Below are positions 50,915 to 61,333 of a stretch of DNA of 64,000 nucleotides, piece by piece. Under the pieces are notes generated by a model. The model did no database searches and was not told the origin of the DNA. It worked only from the letters and a program-made list of their open reading frames with translations. The DNA lies in NCBI RefSeq assembly GCF_900240405.1, contig NZ_OEQK01000007.1:1-64000 (forward strand), read 5' to 3'. How positions within the stretch are numbered: the stretch's first letter is position 1; each line of letters starts with the position of its first letter. Position numbers and translations under genes: made by a program. This stretch comes from Salirhabdus sp. Marseille-P4669. Lineage in GTDB: Bacteria > Bacillota > Bacilli > Bacillales > Alkalibacillaceae.

Positions 50915-51508
50915 ATGAAATCTTTATCTGAAAATCAGCTGAAAAAGCGTGCAACGATCATCCAATCTGCAACAGAGTTATTTTCGTATAATGGATATGC
51001 TGACACAACCATTTCCAAAATTGCGAAACGTTCTGGCATTAGCTTTGGCAGTGTATTTACTTATTTCGAAACAAAAGAAGCTTTATTCGAAACAGTCATT
51101 ATAGAGCCAATTGAAGAATTTAAGAAGCTCTTTTTTCGAATGCCCACAGGTTCAATCGACAAAACAGGAATAAAGGAAATGACAAGAAAACATATCGACT
51201 TTTTTGTGAATCAAAGACCTTACCTACAGCTCATTCAACAAGTACTAGGGCAACCTGAGAAGTTTCCTAAGTTATTTACTGAGTTAACGGACTTTTATGA
51301 GGAATGGTTACAAATTTTAATTCGGTTTATTCAAGAAAGTCAAGGACATAGGTTACTGGAACAATTTGATCCGGAGGCTGTAGCGAGGGGTTATATTAGC
51401 TTTTTAATTGGTATGCGACTCACATTAACCGATGATGAAACAAATTCAGTCTGGAAGCACTTTTATGCAATTGCCAATCGGATTTTAGGGATAAAGGAGA
51501 GTGAATAA
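50915..51508 (+). CDS. TetR family transcriptional regulator
   Basis: A 197-residue regulator. The N-terminal HTH is clear: YADTTISKIAKRSGISFGSVFTYFETKEALF (recognition helix SFGSVFTYF). Start ATG follows AAAGGGG. The stop overlaps the MFS gene start (TAATG), so both are one operon, and an 18-base palindrome at the transcript start is the likely operator. The inducer is probably a compound exported by the MFS protein. Confidence 0.9.
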   Translation: MKSLSENQLKKRATIIQSATELFSYNGYADTTISKIAKRSGISFGSVFTYFETKEALFETVIIEPIEEFKKLFFRMPTGSIDKTGIKEMTRKHIDFFVNQRPYLQLIQQVLGQPEKFPKLFTELTDFYEEWLQILIRFIQESQGHRLLEQFDPEAVARGYISFLIGMRLTLTDDETNSVWKHFYAIANRILGIKESE

Positions 51509-52797
51509 TGAAATTTAAAGAGCTCCATCCAAATATTAAGTGGAGATTTGTTGTCGGATTTTTAACGAATTTATCGTATATGATGGTTGGACCATTTCTC
51601 GTAATCTTCTTTACCAATAAAGTTGGAGCTGGGATTACGGGAGTATTATATTTGTTTATCGTTTTATCTGCTATTATCGGAAGCTTCTGTGGTGGGTATT
51701 TATCTGATCGGTTTGGTAGAGTAAAAGTACTTTTTACAACCGAACTATTCGCAGCAATTATCTTTTTTGTCATTGCGCTACTTAATTCTCCTTGGTATGA
51801 TGAGCCATACTTATCAGCTGTTGCCTTCATCTTTTACACCTTCTGTACAGGCTGTTTTCAACCCGTCACCATGGCCCTTATTTTAGATAGTAGTACACCA
51901 AATACAAGAGAAGGAATTTTCCGGATAAATTATTGGATTAGTAACCTAGCTGTTGCGATTGGTAGTTTAATTGGTGGATTTTTATTTATGGATTATCACT
52001 TTTTATTGTTTGTAATTGTAACCATTACGGGTATTATCTCTGTTGTAATTACCGCGATCTTTTTAAAGGATGTCTATAAACCTAAGGTGATCGAAAAGAA
52101 AATAGAGGAAACAGAAAAAAGAGAGTTTCCACTCCTATCCGTGGTGAAAAGCTATAGGGTGGTTTTTCGAGATAAGGTGTTTTTACTATTTTTAGTAGGC
52201 TCCGTGCTTGTCTTAAGTATGGAAACCCAGTTAACGAATTATATTGGAATTAGGCTTGCCAACGAAGTAAACAATACGAAAATTCTAGATGTAGGCAGTT
52301 TGGAATGGACGATTAATGGAACCGAGCTATTAGGGATATTGCGAAGCGAGAATACCATATTAGTCGTTGTTGGAACCTTCCTTGTTACCTATTTCATTAA
52401 ACGGCTAAAAAATGAAACAAAATTTATTGGTGGGGCATGTCTTTATGCGTGTAGCTTTGTGGCCATTTCCTACTTAACAACACCATGGCTTCTGTTGGTT
52501 GTTATGCTGTTAGCAACAATCGGAGAGCTTATCTATGTGCCTATTAAACAATCGATTTTAGGAAGCCTTGCTCCAGATGAATCTCGTAGCAGCTATATGG
52601 CGGTCCACCATTCCTCTATGGCTGTTACAGAAATCATGGCTGGGATTTTCATAATGCTCGGAACCGTCGTAGCTGCTCCTATTATGACACTTATATTTGG
52701 ATGTATCGCAATTCTTGGCATACTGTGCTATGTGAAATTAGTGAAAATAAAGCAAGCTGTATTTGTTGTAGAGGAGAAGGCCCACACAGTCGACTAA
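51508..52797 (+). CDS. MFS transporter
   Basis: A 429-residue major facilitator with about twelve helices. Motif A reads GGYLSDRFGRVKV between helices 2 and 3. An unusual 50-residue loop near 245-275 (GIRLANEVNNTKILDVGSLEW) lies in the second half. Translation is coupled to the TetR gene ahead. Drug or metabolite export is likely from this pairing; the substrate is unknown. Confidence 0.88.
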   Translation: MKFKELHPNIKWRFVVGFLTNLSYMMVGPFLVIFFTNKVGAGITGVLYLFIVLSAIIGSFCGGYLSDRFGRVKVLFTTELFAAIIFFVIALLNSPWYDEPYLSAVAFIFYTFCTGCFQPVTMALILDSSTPNTREGIFRINYWISNLAVAIGSLIGGFLFMDYHFLLFVIVTITGIISVVITAIFLKDVYKPKVIEKKIEETEKREFPLLSVVKSYRVVFRDKVFLLFLVGSVLVLSMETQLTNYIGIRLANEVNNTKILDVGSLEWTINGTELLGILRSENTILVVVGTFLVTYFIKRLKNETKFIGGACLYACSFVAISYLTTPWLLLVVMLLATIGELIYVPIKQSILGSLAPDESRSSYMAVHHSSMAVTEIMAGIFIMLGTVVAAPIMTLIFGCIAILGILCYVKLVKIKQAVFVVEEKAHTVD

Positions 52798-52857
52798 ATT
52801 ACGCTTCTTAACAGGTTTCATTCTATCAATAAAATGTTAAAATAATAAGGGTACAAG

Positions 52858-52887
52858 TTGATAATATAAATAACTATTTGCTATTAT
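52858..52887 (+). promoter_or_regulatory. gatCAB promoter
   Basis: TTGATA (52858-52863) and TATTAT (52882-52887) are 18 bases apart, upstream of gatC in an AT-rich leader. Confidence 0.5.
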
Positions 52888-52936
52888 TAATTAATATTGT
52901 GAGGGTTCGAACATATTTGGAGGTGAACGAAAGCAT

Positions 52937-53227
52937 ATGGCTGAAATTTCAAAGGATCAAGTAAAACATGTTGCCAACCTTGCTCGCTTGTCTTTTTCGG
53001 AAGAGGAAGTAGAGAAATTTACAGAGCAACTAGGTTCTATTATTAAGTTTGCGGAACAATTAAATGAATTGGATACAGAGAATGTAGAACCAACAACACA
53101 CGTATTGGATTTAAAAAATGTTATGCGTAAAGATGAGCCTAAGAAGGGCTTAACGCAAGAAGAGGCATTGAAGAATGCACCAGACAAACAAGATGGTCAA
53201 TTCCGTGTTCCATCTATTTTAGAGTAA
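52937..53227 (+). CDS. gatC: Asp/Glu-tRNA amidotransferase subunit GatC
   Basis: A 96-residue GatC, the small subunit that wraps GatA and GatB. It starts [20 protein letters not shown] and ends in the conserved [10 protein letters not shown]. The complex turns Glu-tRNA-Gln (and Asp-tRNA-Asn) into the amidated forms. Start ATG follows TTGGAGGTGA. It leads the gatC-gatA-gatB operon, as in B. subtilis. Confidence 0.96.
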   Translation: MAEISKDQVKHVANLARLSFSEEEVEKFTEQLGSIIKFAEQLNELDTENVEPTTHVLDLKNVMRKDEPKKGLTQEEALKNAPDKQDGQFRVPSILE

Positions 53228-53238
53228 GGAGGTTCAAC

Positions 53239-54711
53239 ATGTCACTATTTGATTATTCCATAAAAGAAATCGAAGAAAAGTTACATAACAAAGAAATCAA
53301 AGTTCAAGATTTAGTAGATGAATCGTATAACCGTATTGCGGAAGTAGACGACCAAGTGAAGGCCTTTTTAACCTTAAATGAAGAAGAGGCTCGTAGACAA
53401 GCAAAGGAATTAGATGAAAGAGAAGCATCAACAGAAGAAGTCCTTTTTGGTCTTCCAGCAGGTATTAAGGATAATATTGTTACAAAGGGGCTTCGCACTA
53501 CTTGTGGAAGTCAATTTTTGGATAACTTCCATGACCCTTTATACGATGCAACGGTTATGCAAAAGCTGCAAAAAGCGAAAGTCCTTACGATTGGTAAATT
53601 AAATATGGATGAGTTTGCAATGGGATCATCCAATGAGAACTCAAGCTACTATGCAACACGTAATCCTTGGAATATTAATCATGTCCCAGGCGGCTCAAGT
53701 GGTGGCTCAGCTGCAGCGGTAGCTTCTGGACAAGTATTATTCGCGTTAGGATCCGATACAGGTGGTTCCATACGTCAACCTGCTTCCTTCTGTGGTGTTG
53801 TTGGCTTAAAGCCTACCTATGGAAGGGTATCACGTTTTGGATTGGTGGCGTTTGCGTCATCACTAGACCAAATCGGTCCACTTACTCGTACAGTTGAAGA
53901 TAATGCACGAGTTCTAGAGGTAATTGCTGGGCATGATCCAATGGACTCTACTAGTGCAAATGTAGAAGTTCCTAAATATACAGAAGCTCTAACAGGTGAT
54001 GTAAAAGGAATGAAAATCGCTGTACCTAAGGAATATTTAGGAGAAGGCGTTTCGGAAGAGGTAAGAGAGTCTATTTTAGCAGCATTGAAGAAATATGAAG
54101 AGCTTGGAGCAGAATGGGAAGAAGTATCCTTACCACATTCCAAATATGCTGTTGCTACGTATTATTTATTAGCATCATCAGAGGCATCTGCAAACCTTGC
54201 CCGTTTTGATGGGGTTCGTTATGGGGTACGCTCCAAGGATGCAACCAACATGATCGATATGTTTAAGCTCTCCCGGAGTCAAGGCTTCGGTGAAGAAGTG
54301 AAACGTCGTATTATGCTAGGTACATTTGCATTAAGCTCTGGATATTACGATGCTTACTATAAAAAAGCACAAAAGGTTCGTACTTTAATTAAACAAGACT
54401 TTGATAAAGTATTAGAGAAGTATGATGTTATCGTTGGACCAACTTCACCAACCCCAGCCTTTAAAGTTGGTGAAAAAGTGGATGATCCATTAACGATGTA
54501 CGCAAGTGATATATTAACAATTCCGGTTAACCTAGCAGGTGTACCAGGTATTTCCATTCCTTGTGGCTTCTCTAATGATGGCTTACCAATTGGCTTACAA
54601 ATTATTGGCAAGCATTTTGATGAGTCTACCGTATATCGTGCAGCACATGCCTTTGAGCAAGCGACAGATTATCATAAAAGAAAGCCAGAGCTTGGAGGTG
54701 CAAACGCATGA
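53239..54711 (+). CDS. gatA: Asp/Glu-tRNA amidotransferase subunit GatA
   Basis: A 490-residue amidase subunit that frees ammonia from glutamine. The Ser-cisSer-Lys triad is seen as Lys77 (GIKDN), the Ser152/153 pair in [15 protein letters not shown], and Ser177 in [11 protein letters not shown]. Start ATG follows AAGGAGG, 11 bases after gatC; it overlaps gatB by four bases. Confidence 0.98.
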   Translation: MSLFDYSIKEIEEKLHNKEIKVQDLVDESYNRIAEVDDQVKAFLTLNEEEARRQAKELDEREASTEEVLFGLPAGIKDNIVTKGLRTTCGSQFLDNFHDPLYDATVMQKLQKAKVLTIGKLNMDEFAMGSSNENSSYYATRNPWNINHVPGGSSGGSAAAVASGQVLFALGSDTGGSIRQPASFCGVVGLKPTYGRVSRFGLVAFASSLDQIGPLTRTVEDNARVLEVIAGHDPMDSTSANVEVPKYTEALTGDVKGMKIAVPKEYLGEGVSEEVRESILAALKKYEELGAEWEEVSLPHSKYAVATYYLLASSEASANLARFDGVRYGVRSKDATNMIDMFKLSRSQGFGEEVKRRIMLGTFALSSGYYDAYYKKAQKVRTLIKQDFDKVLEKYDVIVGPTSPTPAFKVGEKVDDPLTMYASDILTIPVNLAGVPGISIPCGFSNDGLPIGLQIIGKHFDESTVYRAAHAFEQATDYHKRKPELGGANA

Positions 54712-56138
54712 ACTTTGAAACAATAATAGGTTTAGAAGTGCACGTTGAGTTAAAAACCCAATCGAAAATTTTTAGTCCGAGTCCTAATGCTTTTGGTGCG
54801 GACACGAATACAAATGTTAACCCAATCGACTTAGGTTATCCAGGTGTGCTACCAGTTTTAAATGAAGAAGCAGTAAACTTCGCAATGCGTGCAGCAATGG
54901 CCTTAAATTGTGAGATTGCGACACATACGAAGTTTGATCGTAAAAACTACTTTTATCCGGATAATCCAAAAGCATATCAAATCTCTCAATTCGATCAACC
55001 GATTGGAGAGCACGGTTGGATTGAAATTGAAGTAGACGGCAGAAAGAAAAAGATTGGAATAACACGTCTTCATTTAGAAGAAGATGCTGGTAAATTAACG
55101 CATAATGATGATGGCTATTCCTTAGTGGATTTCAACCGCCAAGGTACACCACTAATTGAGATTGTTTCAGAGCCAGATATTCGTACGCCCCAAGAGGCTT
55201 ATGCTTACTTAGAAAAACTAAAGAGCATCATTCAGTATACAGGAGTTTCCGATTGTAAAATGGAAGAAGGCTCCTTAAGATGTGATGCGAATATTTCACT
55301 TCGTCCAATTGGTCAAGAGCAATTCGGTACGAAAACAGAGTTAAAGAACTTAAATTCCTTTAACTATGTACAAAAGGGATTAGAATTTGAAGAAAAGCGT
55401 CAAGCGCAAGTGTTACTATCTGGTGGTGTAATTGGACAAGAAACCCGACGCTATGATGAAAAAACAGGTGAAACCATTTTAATGCGTGTGAAGGAAGGCT
55501 CTGATGATTATCGTTACTTCCCAGAGCCAGACCTCGTGCCCCTTTATATTGATGATGCTTGGAAGGAAAGAGTTCGCAATGAAATTCCAGAGCTTCCAGA
55601 TGCACGTCAAAAACGTTATGTGGATGAATTGGGGTTACCTGCTTATGATGCGCACGTGTTGACACTTACAAAGGAAATGTCTGATTTCTTCGAAGAAACC
55701 ATTGCTGCTGGTGCGGATACAAAGCAGGCATCTAACTGGTTAATGGGAGAAGTATCTGCTTATTTAAACAAGCATTACAAAGAGCTAGCAGATATTCCAT
55801 TAACTCCTAGTGCACTTGCAAAAATGATTAAGCTTATTGAAGATGGTACCATCTCCTCTAAAATGGCGAAAAAGGTATTTAGTGAGCTTGTAGAAAAAGG
55901 TGGAGACCCTGAAAAGATTGTAAAAGAAAAAGGGTTAGTACAAATTTCAGATGAAGGTCAGCTTACGGAGATCATTACTAAAATTTTAGATGAAAACGAA
56001 CAATCGATTATTGACTTTAAAAACGGTAAAGATCGTGCGCTCGGTTTCTTAGTAGGCCAAGTTATGAAAGCAACAAAAGGACAAGCAAATCCACCAATGG
56101 TAAACAAAATACTGATTGCGGAAATGAACAAAAGATAA
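54708..56138 (+). CDS. gatB: Asp/Glu-tRNA amidotransferase subunit GatB
   Basis: A 476-residue subunit that phosphorylates the mischarged aminoacyl end and binds the tRNA. It starts [20 protein letters not shown] and has the conserved [27 protein letters not shown] and a C-terminal YqeY-like helical tail ([20 protein letters not shown]). It overlaps gatA (ATGA) and ends the operon, with a terminator at 56147. Confidence 0.98.
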   Translation: MNFETIIGLEVHVELKTQSKIFSPSPNAFGADTNTNVNPIDLGYPGVLPVLNEEAVNFAMRAAMALNCEIATHTKFDRKNYFYPDNPKAYQISQFDQPIGEHGWIEIEVDGRKKKIGITRLHLEEDAGKLTHNDDGYSLVDFNRQGTPLIEIVSEPDIRTPQEAYAYLEKLKSIIQYTGVSDCKMEEGSLRCDANISLRPIGQEQFGTKTELKNLNSFNYVQKGLEFEEKRQAQVLLSGGVIGQETRRYDEKTGETILMRVKEGSDDYRYFPEPDLVPLYIDDAWKERVRNEIPELPDARQKRYVDELGLPAYDAHVLTLTKEMSDFFEETIAAGADTKQASNWLMGEVSAYLNKHYKELADIPLTPSALAKMIKLIEDGTISSKMAKKVFSELVEKGGDPEKIVKEKGLVQISDEGQLTEIITKILDENEQSIIDFKNGKDRALGFLVGQVMKATKGQANPPMVNKILIAEMNKR

Positions 56139-56146
56139 GTTAGGAT

Positions 56147-56182
56147 AGAGATTAGTGCGAAGTGTACTAATCTCTCTTTTTT
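56147..56182 (+). terminator. gatCAB terminator
   Basis: Stem AGAGATTAGT / ACTAATCTCT with a nine-base loop, then CTTTTTT. Confidence 0.92.
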
Positions 56183-56374
56183 ATGTTCATTTAACACTTA
56201 CAATTACATAGTTTTTGAGTTATACTTTTAAACATTGAAAACCAATTAATCATAATGCAATTGTAACGATCATATTAATTCATAATAATACTTTTTAAGT
56301 CTTTTCAACTTTGTATATTCGCGTTATTATGAAAAGGGTGACAATTACCATATTTTAGTTGTGAAGGTGAATTT

Positions 56375-57271
56375 ATGAAACGCGCTAGAATAATTTATAA
56401 TCCAACCTCTGGGAGAGAGGCTTTTAAAAAGGAACTACCATATGTTTTGGAAAAGCTAGAACAAGCAGGGTACGAGGCTTCTGCGCATGCAACAACTTGT
56501 GAAGGGGATGCTACCCTTGCAGCGAAAGCAGCCGTAGATCGTCAATATGACATTGTTATCGCTGCTGGTGGTGACGGAACCATTAATGAGGTTGTTAGCG
56601 GTATTGCAGAACAGGATTATCGTCCTAAACTAGGTATTATTCCGGTTGGTACAACAAATGACTTTGCACGTGCTATCAAGGTACCTAGAAATATTCGAAA
56701 AGCAGTAGATGTCATCTTAGAAGATCACACAAAAAGATTAGATATCGGTAAGGCTAATGACGATAAATATTTTATAAATATTGCTGCGGGTGGAAAAATC
56801 ACCGAGCTAACGTATGAAGTGCCAAGTAAATTGAAAACCATGATTGGACAACTTGCCTATTATGTAAAAGGGATAGAAATGTTGCCAAAATTACGTCCGA
56901 CGAAAGTGAAAATTAAATACGACGATCAAGAATTTGAAGAAGATGTCATGATGTTTTTAGTATCGAACTCGAATTCTGTTGGTGGATTTGAAAAATTGGC
57001 CCCTGATGCAAAATTAGATGATGGCTATTTTGATTTTCTAGTTTTAAAGAAAACGAATATTGCCGATTTTGTTATGTTAGTAACGAGTGCACTTAGAGGA
57101 AATCATTTAAAAAGTGACAAAATCATTTATACACGAACAAAATGTGTTGAAATAGAGACGGAAGAACATATGCAATTGAATATTGATGGCGAATTCGGGG
57201 GATTATTACCTGGGAAATTTGTCAATCTGTATCAACATATTGAATTCTTTGTACCGAAAGACTTTGATTAA
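56375..57271 (+). CDS. dgkB: Diacylglycerol kinase DgkB
   Basis: A 298-residue soluble lipid kinase of the DAGK_cat family, which returns diacylglycerol from lipoteichoic acid synthesis to phosphatidic acid. The nucleotide-binding core shows RIIYNPTSGRE, AAGGDGTINEVVSGI and IPVGTTNDFARAI. Start ATG lies after GAAGGTGA. Position between gatB and the rRNA methyltransferase gene agrees with yerQ (dgkB) of B. subtilis, although yerO/swrC are absent here. Confidence 0.94.
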   Translation: MKRARIIYNPTSGREAFKKELPYVLEKLEQAGYEASAHATTCEGDATLAAKAAVDRQYDIVIAAGGDGTINEVVSGIAEQDYRPKLGIIPVGTTNDFARAIKVPRNIRKAVDVILEDHTKRLDIGKANDDKYFINIAAGGKITELTYEVPSKLKTMIGQLAYYVKGIEMLPKLRPTKVKIKYDDQEFEEDVMMFLVSNSNSVGGFEKLAPDAKLDDGYFDFLVLKKTNIADFVMLVTSALRGNHLKSDKIIYTRTKCVEIETEEHMQLNIDGEFGGLLPGKFVNLYQHIEFFVPKDFD

Positions 57272-57297
57272 AGATAGCCACAAGCTATCTTTTTTCT
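57271..57297 (+). terminator. dgkB terminator
   Basis: Stem AAGATAGC / GCTATCTT with a short CACAA loop and TTTTTTCTTTT after the stop. Confidence 0.88.
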
Positions 57298-57416
57298 TTT
57301 CTCTACAAATTATTTATAATGAAAGGATGACTTGGTTGTAGAATAATGTATCATTACGTGATAGATTTGGAAAAGCTAGAACAAGGAATAACAGATGTAT
57401 AAAGGAAGAGGTACAT

Positions 57417-58793
57417 ATGGCAAAATTGAAACCACCTGTAGAAAAAAATGAAATGGTCGAACTTACCTTTGAAGATGTAACGCATGAAGGGGATGCTGTT
57501 GGGAAGGTCAATGGTTATCCTTTATTTGTGCCTTATGGTTTACCAGGAGAAAAGGCAATCGTTAAAGTATTGAAGGTTAAGAAAAACTTTGGCTATGGGA
57601 AATTAATGAAGGTCTTAGAACAAAGTCCAGCTCGAATTGAACCTCCTTGTGATGTGTTTTATCAATGTGGTGGCTGCCAATTGCAGCACATGAGCTATGA
57701 AATGCAGCTTGAGGTAAAGCAAAAGCAAGTGAAAGACGCGCTTCGAAAGCTTGGTCATATTGAGGGTATTCCAATTCATCCTACTATAGGTATGGAAGAC
57801 CCATGGCGTTATCGGAACAAGGTTCAAATTCCTGTGCGTGGTGTTGAAGGTCGTTTAGAGACAGGCTTTTTTAAGAAGCGAAGCCATGACATTATTGACA
57901 TGGATACGTGCCCGATAACAGATGAGCAAAATGATCGCATGGTAGAAGCAATTCGACGTATTGCGGAGGATGCAGGCATTGCCCCATACGATGAGGAGCA
58001 TCACAAAGGGACACTAAGACATATAATGGTTCGAAACGGTAAAGCGACAAATGAAATTATGATTGTTCTCGTTACTAGAACGGAAAAGCTTGATTACGAA
58101 GAAAAAATTGTAAATGAAATTCATAAAGCATATCCAAATGTAAAATCCATCATCCAAAATGTGAATTCAAAACGGACAAACGTCATTTTAGGACACCAAA
58201 CAAAAGTATTATGGGGTGAAGAATATATATACGATACGATTGGGGATGTGAAATTTGCGATTTCTGCAAAATCCTTCTATCAAATTAATCCAACTCAGAC
58301 GAAGAAATTGTATGATCAAGCGTTAAAATATGCCAATTTAACCGGAAGTGAAACGGTAATTGATGCTTACTGTGGCATTGGAACGATTTCATTATTTTTA
58401 GCTAAAAATGCGAAGAAAGTATATGGTGTAGAGATTGTTCCAGAAGCAATTGAGGATGCGAAAAACAATGCAAAGTTGAACGGAATCGATAATGCAGAAT
58501 TCTTCGTTGGCGCTGCAGAAAAAGTAATGACATGGTGGAAAGCCCAAGGACTAAAGCCAGATGTTATTGTAGTGGATCCACCACGAAAAGGCTGTGATGA
58601 AGCGTTATTGCAGGCAATGATTGACATGAAACCAAAGAAAATTGTTTATGTCTCCTGTAACCCATCTACTTTGGCGAGAGACCTACGAATTTTGGAGGAT
58701 GGCGGCTTTAAGACTTTAGAAGTACAGCCAGTAGATATGTTTCCTCAGACTTCTCATATTGAGGCTGTTGCTAATGTTGTGTTAGATGTGTAA
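57417..58793 (+). CDS. rlmCD: 23S rRNA (uracil-5-)-methyltransferase RlmCD
   Basis: A 458-residue RumA-type enzyme. An N-terminal TRAM domain (about 8-66) is followed by the iron-sulphur cluster cysteines Cys78, Cys84 and Cys87 (CGGCQLQH) and Cys165 (DMDTCPIT). The SAM domain has [24 protein letters not shown] and the catalytic Cys in [12 protein letters not shown]. In B. subtilis the homologue (YefA) methylates U747 and U1939 of 23S rRNA; dual action here is assumed. Start ATG follows GAAGAGGTA. Confidence 0.94.
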   Translation: MAKLKPPVEKNEMVELTFEDVTHEGDAVGKVNGYPLFVPYGLPGEKAIVKVLKVKKNFGYGKLMKVLEQSPARIEPPCDVFYQCGGCQLQHMSYEMQLEVKQKQVKDALRKLGHIEGIPIHPTIGMEDPWRYRNKVQIPVRGVEGRLETGFFKKRSHDIIDMDTCPITDEQNDRMVEAIRRIAEDAGIAPYDEEHHKGTLRHIMVRNGKATNEIMIVLVTRTEKLDYEEKIVNEIHKAYPNVKSIIQNVNSKRTNVILGHQTKVLWGEEYIYDTIGDVKFAISAKSFYQINPTQTKKLYDQALKYANLTGSETVIDAYCGIGTISLFLAKNAKKVYGVEIVPEAIEDAKNNAKLNGIDNAEFFVGAAEKVMTWWKAQGLKPDVIVVDPPRKGCDEALLQAMIDMKPKKIVYVSCNPSTLARDLRILEDGGFKTLEVQPVDMFPQTSHIEAVANVVLDV

Positions 58794-58897
58794 ATCAAAT
58801 ATTAATTCTCGGGTTTGCCTTTAGAAGTACAAGTTTCATGTCTTATTCCTTTGTAAATTACAGAAACTTTCAGTTAGATTGAATAACGATTAAGATA

Positions 58898-58919
58898 GTA
58901 GGAGGTGCATATCTCCTAC
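58898..58919. other. Perfect small hairpin in a gene-free spacer
   Basis: GTAGGAG and CTCCTAC pair around an eight-base loop, in the 255-base gap between rlmCD and the next gene. It is not followed by T residues. It may be a leader structure or a weak terminator; unclear. Confidence 0.4.
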
Positions 58920-59048
58920 TCGATTATTACTCACGTGCAGTATGACTTTTTATTAATTGAAAAAGTTTGTCTGTAATATTCATCTGTAATATGGAGGATG
59001 ATATTAGGTGATTGGAGTTCATTCATAATCCATTAAAGGAAGTTGCCT

Positions 59049-59849
59049 ATGAATATCTTAAAAAGGTTCTTTACCAGCAGTACCCAAACAGCTAATAAGA
59101 ATCTTGTTACGGTGTATGTCATATTTCGTGCAATTGCTATCTTTATGCTTATTAATCAGTTGTTTATGCAAAGGTGGGGCAATGCTTTTATTCTTGTTCT
59201 AACACTCGCTTTGTTTACGATACCATCTCTTGTGGAACGAGTGCTTAAAATGGAGGTGCCCAACTTGTTAGAACTGATTATAATTTTATTTATTTTTAGT
59301 TCGACTATTCTAGGTGAGCTGAGCGACTTTTACGGATATTTCAAGATGTGGGATACAGCATTACACACGCTTAATGGTTTTTTAGCTGCAGGTGTCGGTT
59401 TTTCGCTTGTCTTTCTATTACATAAGAATGCTGAGGGTATGAATTTGAGCCCGTTGTTTCTTGCAATCGTTACCTTCTGCTTTTCAATGACAGTTGGTGT
59501 CATATGGGAGTTCTTTGAATACTCGGCAGACCGTTGGATGAATCTCGACATGCAGAAGGATCGAATTGTTCAGCAAATTAACAGTGTACGTATTGGTGAA
59601 GAAAACGATGTCTATCAAATTGACAATATACAACGGACAGTAATTGACAGCAAAGACGATTCGGGAAATATAATTCAAACAATTATAGAACCGGGATATC
59701 TTGATATTGGTATTATGGATACAATGAAGGACTTATTTGTCAATCTACTTGGTGCCATTGTTTTCAGTGTGTTGGGCTATCTATATGCACAGAATGACCA
59801 AAATAAATATAGTTTTGTTCGGCATTTCATACCAACAAAAAAGGAGTAA
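59049..59849 (+). CDS. DUF2238-like membrane protein
   Basis: A 266-residue protein with about six membrane helices. MWDTALHTLNGFLAAGVGFSL and VGVIWEFFEYSADRW are the conserved DUF2238/YjdF-type blocks, and a polar loop (170-215) lies before the last helix. ATG 59049 follows AAAGGAAG; two in-frame codons before it are leader. Monocistronic, ended by a terminator shared with the next operon. Function unknown. Confidence 0.75.
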   Translation: MNILKRFFTSSTQTANKNLVTVYVIFRAIAIFMLINQLFMQRWGNAFILVLTLALFTIPSLVERVLKMEVPNLLELIIILFIFSSTILGELSDFYGYFKMWDTALHTLNGFLAAGVGFSLVFLLHKNAEGMNLSPLFLAIVTFCFSMTVGVIWEFFEYSADRWMNLDMQKDRIVQQINSVRIGEENDVYQIDNIQRTVIDSKDDSGNIIQTIIEPGYLDIGIMDTMKDLFVNLLGAIVFSVLGYLYAQNDQNKYSFVRHFIPTKKE

Positions 59850-59851
59850 TC

Positions 59852-59891
59852 AAAAAACTCAGGTTATCATCAATAATAACCTGAGTTTTTT
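59852..59891. terminator. Bidirectional terminator
   Basis: Arms AAAAAACTCAGGTTAT / ATAACCTGAGTTTTTT with an eight-base loop between convergent genes. Confidence 0.95.
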
Positions 59892-59901
59892 AATCATCCA
59901 A

Positions 59902-60426
59902 TTAGCTTTTCAATTGCTCTTTAATAAAACGTGCTATTTCTGGATGTTTTTTGTATAAGGTAACACTGTATAGTACGGAAGACGCTGCAATTGTTGACCA
60001 GAGAATCCAATCTCCAGTCCCTGAAAGGAATTGAACTAGCTCATCTTTTGGAGATTCGCCACCATTCGTAAAGGCATTACTAATAGTAGTAATGTTAAAT
60101 ATTAGTAAAATGATAATCCTACCAATTAGGAGAACGAACAATCCTAAAATATACTTAATTCCACCCACTGTACTTAATTTACTGTTCTGATATACAACCT
60201 TTGTATTCACTGCCTGATAGTAACCAATTATGGCACCTAATAATAGTAGCATAATGAATTCAATCAACAATGTAGTACTCAATGTGTTTGGCAAACTTGA
60301 ATATGTCTTATATAAAGCTAAGATTGGAAGTCCGATAAAATCAAATCGATTGACTTCCTTCGGCAAAAACTGTCGAAATATTAAGATGCCAATGACAACT
60401 AGTATTACTAATGAAAATTTATCCAT
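59902..60426 (-). CDS. Unknown membrane protein
   Basis: A 174-residue protein with about five hydrophobic segments (near 4-18, 52-72, 88-112 and 140-155), conserved family not recognised with certainty; it is distantly like CcdC/DUF1453 proteins. Its ATG directly abuts the stop of the TetR gene, with GGGGAA just before, so it is the target gene of that regulator. Transport or resistance is possible but unsupported. Confidence 0.7.
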   Translation of the reverse strand: MDKFSLVILVVIGILIFRQFLPKEVNRFDFIGLPILALYKTYSSLPNTLSTTLLIEFIMLLLLGAIIGYYQAVNTKVVYQNSKLSTVGGIKYILGLFVLLIGRIIILLIFNITTISNAFTNGGESPKDELVQFLSGTGDWILWSTIAASSVLYSVTLYKKHPEIARFIKEQLKS

Positions 60427-61029
60427 TTACTTGTTCCCCTTCTTATTCATTAAGTAATGCTCAATTAATTGATCTACTTTTTTCTCCGTATAAAATTCTG
60501 GATTTTGAAGTGTATGGATAATCATACCATCTATAAAGGCGTATAAAATTTCGAGTTCAAATTGATTTTCTTCATTCTCTTCCAGATAGCCTAAATCAAC
60601 CATGACTTCAATTATCATCTGTAGTATTTCTCTTGAATAACCATCCATCTTTTTTTGCAATGTTAATAGCTCAGAATTATTAAAAGAAATACCCATAAAT
60701 GAAATCCATACCCTTGCTTCCATGATTTCTTCATAATCAGTTGGAATGAGAAATTTGATCAATCTTCTCAATGACGCTTCTTTTGTTCCGGAAAATGCTT
60801 CTAGCCTTGCTTTTGCACGCTCTTCCATTCGAGTTAGTACTAGGTTCATTGCATAATGAATGATCTTTTCCTTAGATGAAAAATAATGTTGTATCAAACC
60901 AACGGACATATTCGTTTCTTTTGCAATGCTTTGAATGGATGCTTTATCAATTCCTTGATTCAATATAACTCGCCAAGTAGCTGCAGCGATTTGATTTTTT
61001 CTTTTCGTAAGATCGACCTTTTTAGGCAT
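60427..61029 (-). CDS. TetR family regulator
   Basis: A 200-residue regulator with HTH IQSIAKETNMSVGLIQHYF, the BetI/AcrR-like type. ATG 61029 follows AAAGGAGTG; three in-frame codons upstream lie within that site. Two strong palindromes overlap its promoter (61046-61096), so it surely controls itself and the membrane protein gene that abuts its stop. Confidence 0.9.
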   Translation of the reverse strand: MPKKVDLTKRKNQIAAATWRVILNQGIDKASIQSIAKETNMSVGLIQHYFSSKEKIIHYAMNLVLTRMEERAKARLEAFSGTKEASLRRLIKFLIPTDYEEIMEARVWISFMGISFNNSELLTLQKKMDGYSREILQMIIEVMVDLGYLEENEENQFELEILYAFIDGMIIHTLQNPEFYTEKKVDQLIEHYLMNKKGNK

Positions 61030-61045
61030 AAAAAACACTCCTTTT

Positions 61046-61096
61046 ACAATATGAGTATATTGTAAAAAATATAGTTTTGCAATATGAACATATTGT
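61046..61096 (-). promoter_or_regulatory. TetR promoter embedded in two operator palindromes
   Basis: Palindromes ACAATATGAGTATATTGT (61046-61063) and GCAATATGAACATATTGT (61079-61096) have centres 33 bases apart. The minus-strand promoter sits inside them: -10 TATACT (61059-61054) in the first and -35 TTGCAA (61082-61077) in the second, spacer 17. A further half-site ACAATAT is at 61113. Confidence 0.88.
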
Positions 61097-61172
61097 AAAA
61101 GGCTTGTGTTCTACAATATTCATGTAAACGGAGAAAACGGATTGAACGTTAAAAGTGTGTAATTTGAAAAAG

Positions 61173-61205
61173 TGAGTCTCTTGTTCGTAGTTGAACAGGA
61201 GACTT
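61173..61205 (+). other. Hairpin in the spacer before the papain-like gene
   Basis: AGTCTCTTGTTC and GAACAGGAGACT pair with one bulge around a six-base loop, followed by TCTTTGCTT. It resembles a terminator but no plus-strand gene ends nearby. Confidence 0.45.
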
Positions 61206-61234
61206 CTTTGCTTATCCGTTTAGATAAGTAAAAC

Positions 61235-61273
61235 TTAAGATTTTCTTAAGAAATCCCTTAATCTCCTCTTAAG
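61235..61273 (+). promoter_or_regulatory. Four TTAA(G) direct repeats at 11-12 bp spacing
   Basis: TTAAG-like repeats start at 61235, 61246, 61258 and 61269 (TTAAGATTTTC, TTAAGAAATCCC, TTAATCTCCTC, TTAAGG). Direct repeats at 11 bp are the usual target of OmpR/PhoB-type response regulators, one of which is encoded 670 bases downstream. A -10-like TATAGT/GAATAC follows. Confidence 0.6.
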
Positions 61274-61333
61274 GCTTTCATCTTATAGTAAGAATACATT
61301 CATTACGTTGATAACAAGAAGAGGAGAGTGGGG

